Shown here one piece after another: positions 27,449 to 32,457 of a DNA stretch of 32,457 nucleotides. This DNA is from an archaeon. GTDB lineage: Archaea > Halobacteriota > Syntropharchaeia > Alkanophagales > Methanospirareceae. Each line of letters begins with the position of its first letter. Position 1 is the stretch's first letter. A model generated the notes under the pieces. The model saw only the letters and a program-made list of their open reading frames with translations. It was not told where the DNA came from and ran no database searches. Both the position numbers and the translations under genes were made by a program. The stretch lies in the NCBI GenBank assembly GCA_030019325.1, contig JASEFB010000004.1:1-32457 (forward strand). Direction: 5' to 3'.

Positions 27449-28006
27449 ATGGGAACATTATATGAAGAAATAGTTGCCTATGGAGGAGAAGTTTTCGGCG
27501 AAGAACATATGGAAACGCTCCTACAATGCGTGCAATGCGGTAAGTGCACTGGAGGCTGTCCCTCAGGAAGGAACACAGCGTTGAGGACGAGAAAGTTATT
27601 TCGGATGGCTCAGGAAGATATGCGCGAGGAGATTTTTAACGCTCCTGAACTGTGGTTCTGCACAACATGTTTCACCTGTTATGAGCGATGTCCAAAGGGG
27701 GTGAAAACAACAGATGTAATCAGGATAATAAGGAACCTTGCTGCGAAGGAGGGACATATGTCTGTACCACACCGGATGATTGGTGTTTATGTCCTGAAAA
27801 CTGGTCATGCCGTGCCGATAGGTCCTGACCAGATGAAGATACGGGAATCGCTCGGTCTCGATTCACAACCACCGACCACGCAGAAGTACAAAGAACAACT
27901 CGAACAGGTGCAAGATATATTCAGAACAACGCAGTTTGATGCGATGATTGACTTTGATTGGGATAAGATGGATTTAAGAGGGAAGGAAGGAGGGGAGAAG
28001 AAATGA
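27449..28006 (+). CDS. hdrC: CoB-CoM heterodisulfide reductase subunit C
   Basis: 'CVQCGKCTGGCPSG' and 'CTTCFTCYERCPKGV' 4Fe-4S motifs. Confidence 0.92.
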   Translation: MGTLYEEIVAYGGEVFGEEHMETLLQCVQCGKCTGGCPSGRNTALRTRKLFRMAQEDMREEIFNAPELWFCTTCFTCYERCPKGVKTTDVIRIIRNLAAKEGHMSVPHRMIGVYVLKTGHAVPIGPDQMKIRESLGLDSQPPTTQKYKEQLEQVQDIFRTTQFDAMIDFDWDKMDLRGKEGGEKK

Positions 28007-28893
28007 GTGAAGAGACGAAGGAATATGCTTATTTCCTCGGCTGTATCACACCAAACCGGTATCCTGGGATAGAGGCAACGACGAAGAAGATATTTAAGGG
28101 GTTTGGGATAGAGACGAAGGAGATGGTGGGTGCTTCCTGCTGTCCAGCACCCGGTGTCTTTGGCTCTTTCGATATGTACACCTGGCTGCCGGTTGCGGCG
28201 CGGAATCTCGCCATCGCCGAGGAGATGGGGCTTGAGATATATGTGACGTGTAATGGTTGCTACGGGTCACTTCAGGAAGCGGACCATTTACTGAAAGAGC
28301 ATCCAAAAGTCAAAGAAAGAGTCAATGAGGTATTAAGTAAATTTGGTAGAGAATATAAAGGGACGACCAAGGTAAACCATTCAATTGTGATTCTCCACGA
28401 TGTTATCGGTTTAGATAGGTTAAAGGAGAGAATAACGAAACCGCTGAAGGATATAAATGTAGCGGTGCATTACGGCTGCCACTTCCTCAAACCACGAGAG
28501 GTAAGAGGACATGGATCTTCTGAGACCCCTTATATCTTAGAGGACCTTGTGAAAGTAACGGGTGCGAAAGAGGTAGATTACAAGGATAAATTGATGTGCT
28601 GCGGAGCTGGCGGCGGAAACCGAACCGCTGATACACCGCAATCTCTAGAATGGATGCGTCAGAAGATAGTGAATGCGATAGAAGCTGGGGCTGATTGCAT
28701 GGTTCACCCCTGTGCATTCTGCCATTTGCAACTTGACCGGGGGCAAGCGGAATTGGAAAAGGGCTATGGCGTATTCTTCAATTTCCCAATTCTCTTCGCC
28801 ACGCAACTTATCGGTCTCGCAATGGGGCTCAGTATAAAAGAGATGGGGTTAGACATACAAACTACTACGATGCCTGAGAAGCTAGCGAAATAA
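28003..28893 (+). CDS. hdrB: CoB-CoM heterodisulfide reductase subunit B
   Basis: 'YFLGCITPNRYPGIEATTKKIF', CCG motifs 'GASCCPAPG', 'CNGCYGSL', 'LMCCGAGGGNRT'; ATGA overlap with hdrC. Confidence 0.94.
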   Translation: MSEETKEYAYFLGCITPNRYPGIEATTKKIFKGFGIETKEMVGASCCPAPGVFGSFDMYTWLPVAARNLAIAEEMGLEIYVTCNGCYGSLQEADHLLKEHPKVKERVNEVLSKFGREYKGTTKVNHSIVILHDVIGLDRLKERITKPLKDINVAVHYGCHFLKPREVRGHGSSETPYILEDLVKVTGAKEVDYKDKLMCCGAGGGNRTADTPQSLEWMRQKIVNAIEAGADCMVHPCAFCHLQLDRGQAELEKGYGVFFNFPILFATQLIGLAMGLSIKEMGLDIQTTTMPEKLAK

Positions 28894-28928
28894 AAAAGGG
28901 AAAAAATAATTTTTCTCTTTTTTCTTTT
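28894..28928. terminator. Possible bidirectional terminator between convergent genes
   Basis: AAAAAAGGGAAAAAATAATTTTTCTCTTTTTTC inverted repeat with T/A tracts. Confidence 0.5.
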
Positions 28929-28947
28929 GTTTGATTTGAAATAACAA

Positions 28948-29181
28948 TTACCAGAGTTTTGTTGGTCTCGCTAATATCGCGCGTAGTTGTCCCTTCTTCT
29001 GCCTCACTGCACGCAAATCCTTCTCCTTCTCGGTAATTTTATTGATGATTTCCAGTTTTTTCGCCTCATCGGTTGCAGTTTTATATTCGTTCGCTAAATC
29101 ACCTATCTCCTTTACCAGTGCCGCAATTTCAGCATCCTTTCCTTTTATTACTTCATCCGGTACAGCTCCCATCCTTATCAC
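28948..29181 (-). CDS. Small coiled-coil hypothetical protein
   Basis: 77-aa ORF rich in K/E/A heptads. Confidence 0.55.
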   Translation of the reverse strand: MIRMGAVPDEVIKGKDAEIAALVKEIGDLANEYKTATDEAKKLEIINKITEKEKDLRAVRQKKGQLRAILARPTKLW

Positions 29182-29258
29182 CTCTAGTTTAATGATAAGG
29201 GGTATAGGATAGGGATATTTATATCTTTCTATATTTATCTCAGTTTTATCCCTACACC

Positions 29259-29570
29259 CTATCCCTTTAATACAATTTCGATGTGAACATCCTTGGGAAT
29301 GGGTATGCGCATAAGTTGTCGCAGAGCTCTTTCATCTGCTTCCAAGTCTATCAACCGCTTGTGTATACGCATTTCCCAATGGTCCCACGTTGCAGTCCCT
29401 TCACCATCAGGACTCTTCCTGCAGGGTACAACAAGCTTCTTTGTAGGAAGAGGTATTGGTCCCGACATTCTGATTCCTGTGGTCTCAACTATCTTCTTCA
29501 CCTGTTGGCAGATATCATCCAATTTCTCATGGTCCATGCTCGAGAGCTTTATCCGTGCTTTTTGATTCAT
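29259..29570 (-). CDS. rps10: 30S ribosomal protein S10
   Basis: '[73 protein letters not shown]'. Confidence 0.97.
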   Translation of the reverse strand: MNQKARIKLSSMDHEKLDDICQQVKKIVETTGIRMSGPIPLPTKKLVVPCRKSPDGEGTATWDHWEMRIHKRLIDLEADERALRQLMRIPIPKDVHIEIVLKG

Positions 29571-29621
29571 TCCTGTCCCTCTTCCCTTTTGCTTACGTTG
29601 ATTGGGTTGCTTTGCTTTAAT

Positions 29622-30887
29622 TTACTTCTCCTTTATGTCAATCACCATGCCCGCGGCGACCGTTTGTCCCATATCTCGGACTGCGAACCTGCCGAGATGA
29701 GGTATCTCCTTCACACGCTCGATAACCAAGGGTCTTGTTGGTTTTACCTTTACGATAGCGGCATCGCCGGTTTTTATGAAGTCAGGGTTCTCTTCTACCG
29801 TTGCACCAGTCCTTGGGTCCAATTTCTTAGAAATCTCTGTTATCGTGCATGCAACTTGGGCGGTGTGGCAATGGAAAACGGGCGTGTACCCCACAGTAAT
29901 TGCGGTCGGATGCTGGAGCACAATGAGCTGTGCGGTAAACTCGTCTGCAACCGTTGGTGGGTTATCAACATGTCCACAAACATCTCCTCTCCGTATATCA
30001 GTTCTACCGATTCCACGAATATTCCAGCCGATGTTATCGCCGGGAATTGCTTCTGGAATCTCTTCATGGTGCATCTCTATTGATTTTACCTCTCCTTTCT
30101 TACCCGGAGGGTTAAAAATTACCGTATCGCCTTTCTTGAGCTTTCCTGTCTCCACCCTTCCTACAGGAACCGTTCCAGCGCCAGTTATTGAATACACATC
30201 CTGCACCGGGATACGAAGCGGAAGCTCAATGGGCTTCTCCGGTACTTTCATGAGGTCCAGCGCCGCTAAAAAGGTAGGGCCATCAAACCATTTCATCTTC
30301 TCGCTTGGCTTCGTTATATTCTCGCCCGCAAATGCAGAAACAGGAACAAAGACGAGATTCTCTTCCTTGTATCCTACGACCTTCAGGAGGTCTAACAGCT
30401 CCTTCTTCAACTCCTCGTATCTCTTCTGATCGTACTTCACCCGGTCCATCTTGTTTACAGCGACAACGAGCTGAGCCACTCCTAAGGTTCTTGCCAAGAA
30501 TACATGCTCCTTTGTCTGTGCCATTATCCCATCCTTGGCATCCACGACTAATACCGCTGCATCCGCCTGTGATGTCCCTGTGATCATGTTCTTTACGAAA
30601 TCCCTGTGGCCGGGGCAATCCACGAACGTGTAATAATACTTATCAGTATCAAATCTCTGATGAGCAACATCTATGGTAATGCCCCTTTCCCTTTCATCCT
30701 TCAAACTATCCATCACCCAAGCGAACTCGAAAGACCCTTTTCCTATCGCCTCTGCCTTTTTCCTGTACTCATCTATCACATGTGGGTCTATCACCCCGGC
30801 TTCCATCAGCAGCCTTCCCAGCAGTGTCGACTTACCATGGTCTATATGCCCTATCATAGCCATATTCATGTGTTCTTTCTCAGCCAT
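29622..30887 (-). CDS. tuf: Translation elongation factor 1-alpha
   Basis: 'GHIDHGKST', '[28 protein letters not shown]', 'NKMD'. Confidence 0.97.
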   Translation of the reverse strand: MAEKEHMNMAMIGHIDHGKSTLLGRLLMEAGVIDPHVIDEYRKKAEAIGKGSFEFAWVMDSLKDERERGITIDVAHQRFDTDKYYYTFVDCPGHRDFVKNMITGTSQADAAVLVVDAKDGIMAQTKEHVFLARTLGVAQLVVAVNKMDRVKYDQKRYEELKKELLDLLKVVGYKEENLVFVPVSAFAGENITKPSEKMKWFDGPTFLAALDLMKVPEKPIELPLRIPVQDVYSITGAGTVPVGRVETGKLKKGDTVIFNPPGKKGEVKSIEMHHEEIPEAIPGDNIGWNIRGIGRTDIRRGDVCGHVDNPPTVADEFTAQLIVLQHPTAITVGYTPVFHCHTAQVACTITEISKKLDPRTGATVEENPDFIKTGDAAIVKVKPTRPLVIERVKEIPHLGRFAVRDMGQTVAAGMVIDIKEK

Positions 30888-31045
30888 TTTTCATATTCCT
30901 CCTATTCATTCGCTCTTCTACCCTATACAACTTATGAGGCTATATTATTTACTGCCATATATCCTATTTATTTTTTATCTTATTTATTTTATGATACGTG
31001 GTATTCACCTCGCTTATGGCATCTTCATTTTTAAGTTGAGTGCAA

Positions 31046-31948
31046 ATGAAGCTAAAACCCGAATGCATCCCTTGTTTGATAGAAAGAGCGAAATATGAGT
31101 GTGATATTGTATTTAATGAGGATAGGGAAAAACTACGTGCACTGAAGGAAGTTACTGCGTTCCTTTCTGAACATCTCGATCCCAGTGAACTGAAACCACC
31201 GCCATTCTTCGGTACTGAAAGGGAGAGGATACTAAAAAGGCGAAGTGGTGTGAAGGATCCTCACGGGGAGGTAAAAAGGCGGAGCAACGAGGTAGCGAAG
31301 AAGTTGCTTTCCGAGGCATCTCAATTTTATGATGCAGCGAGTGATAAAATAGAAGCCTTGATACGGATAGCGGCAGTTGCGAACTCAATGGAATATGGGA
31401 TAAAGGGATATTCATACAGCGAGGCTGATTTTAAGCATGAATTTGTACATACGTTAAATGAGAACCTTAAGTGGGATAGAAATTCGATACGGTCAGCGAT
31501 AAAGAATCGAGAGAAGATATTATATTTGACGGACAACGCAGGCGAGATATTTTTTGATACGTTTGTGATAAGAGAGCTGATAAAAATGGGCAAAAAGGTG
31601 GTCGTCTCGCCAAAGAGCGCTCCTGTTATCAACGACGCTACGATAGAGGACTTGAAGGAAGCGGGTATTTCCTATTTAGAGGAGCGGTGTAAGATAATTC
31701 CAAGCGGTGCATACATAGGGATCTCATTAGGAGAAGTGGAGGAGGAGTTCTTGGATATTTTCAGCGATGAGAGCTATTTGGTGATAGCAAAGGGGATGGG
31801 GAACTACGAGACGATATCGGAGTTTGAAGCACGGGATGAGTTCGGCCTGAAAGGCAGGTTGATCTATATTTTGAGAGCAAAATGCGAGCCAGTGGCGAGG
31901 AGCATGGGAGTAAGGAGAGGAGAACTTGTTGCTAAATTCGTTACGTGA
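31046..31948 (+). CDS. DUF89 family (ARMT1-like) protein
   Basis: 'MKLKPECIPCLIERAKYE', 'ILYLTDNAGEIFFDTFVIREL', 'VVSPKSAPVINDATIEDLKEAG'. Confidence 0.9.
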   Translation: MKLKPECIPCLIERAKYECDIVFNEDREKLRALKEVTAFLSEHLDPSELKPPPFFGTERERILKRRSGVKDPHGEVKRRSNEVAKKLLSEASQFYDAASDKIEALIRIAAVANSMEYGIKGYSYSEADFKHEFVHTLNENLKWDRNSIRSAIKNREKILYLTDNAGEIFFDTFVIRELIKMGKKVVVSPKSAPVINDATIEDLKEAGISYLEERCKIIPSGAYIGISLGEVEEEFLDIFSDESYLVIAKGMGNYETISEFEARDEFGLKGRLIYILRAKCEPVARSMGVRRGELVAKFVT

Positions 31949-31977
31949 AGCTGAAAGATGAATCTCTTTTCAATGTA

Positions 31978-32143
31978 AAAAACCACGAGATTTCACAAGA
32001 TTAACAGAAGAATGAAATTAATAATGGATAAAGTAATCAATAAAGCACTGAAATCTGGTTACTATTATTATTCTCTCGTGAAATAAACCCTTTCTGGGTT
32101 TTCGGGGACGTGGGCAGAGCCCACGATGTGTAATCTTGTGGTT
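31978..32143. mobile_element. MITE-like repeat R6 with inverted ends and double-hairpin core
   Basis: Left AAAAACCACGAGATTTCACAAGATTAACA; right TGTGTAATCTTGTGGTT, which is the inverse of the R1 left end; core AAACCCTTTCTGGGTTTTCGGGGACGTGGGCAGAGCCCAC. Confidence 0.7.
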
Positions 32144-32240
32144 AGCTAAACATCCATCCATGAAAAACTCCTCTGGGATTCCACCTAAGCGGAGTATGGC
32201 ATCGTACACTGCATGCGTAGAGCCTTTATTTCCTATTTCC

Positions 32241-32457
32241 TTATGCTTTCATGCCTCCTACGGGCACTTTCATCATCTTTGCCCATTTATTACTTTCGCG
32301 TTCAAGCTTTTTAAGCTTTCTGGTCTTAAACGCATCGCTGCTAAATCTATACGCCTCACCTCGGTTAAGCATATGATACATTGCCACTGCTATTTCCCTC
32401 GCTATTGCCACAATTGCCTTTCCATCTCCACGTCGTTCCCTGATTCTTTCATACTCG
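32241..32457 (-). CDS. C-terminal end of an IS110-family-like transposase (partial at window edge)
   Basis: Hand translation: EYERIRERRGDGKAIVAIAREIAVAMYHMLNRGEAYRFSSDAFKTRKLKKLERESNKWAKMMKVPVGGMKA*. Confidence 0.6.
   Translation of the reverse strand, partial: EYERIRERRGDGKAIVAIAREIAVAMYHMLNRGEAYRFSSDAFKTRKLKKLERESNKWAKMMKVPVGGMKA

Noticed and set aside
29283-30083. 266-aa plus-strand ORF spanning S10 and EF-1alpha antisense
   Set aside because: Crosses two well-supported minus-strand genes; Cys/Leu/Tyr-rich shadow
29776-30429. 217-aa plus-strand ORF opposite EF-1alpha
   Set aside because: Antisense shadow of a highly conserved gene with strong codon bias

Overview
Archaeal chromosome segment. 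Mch, HdrCB, a PolD large subunit with intein, EF-1alpha and S10 point to a methane-metabolising or ANME-like euryarchaeote (inference). The left third is a type I-D CRISPR-Cas locus on the minus strand: cas1, cas2, cas4, cas3' helicase, cas10d/csc3 with an HD domain, csc2, csc1 and cas6. No CRISPR array is visible in the window. The intact cas6 runs off the left edge (1-702) and is missing from the ORF track. Two truncated copies of the cas6 5' end lie between cas6 and csc1, interleaved with toxin-antitoxin genes and a HicBA remnant. The rest is mostly housekeeping genes. The main non-routine signals are: (1) repeated cas6 5'-end fragments with TA cassettes; (2) an interspersed double-hairpin element, one copy of which lies in frame inside the DNA polymerase D large-subunit gene; (3) an AAA ATPase whose P-loop glycine codon is an in-frame TGA (GPNNS*KS), next to a PIN-like gene split at CTT-TAA-G; (4) a PolD intein with a degraded endonuclease motif and a non-consensus penultimate residue; (5) several short gene fossils (MBL-fold protein, NDK, HicAB). 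All calls come from reading the sequence and motifs by eye. No database search was run.
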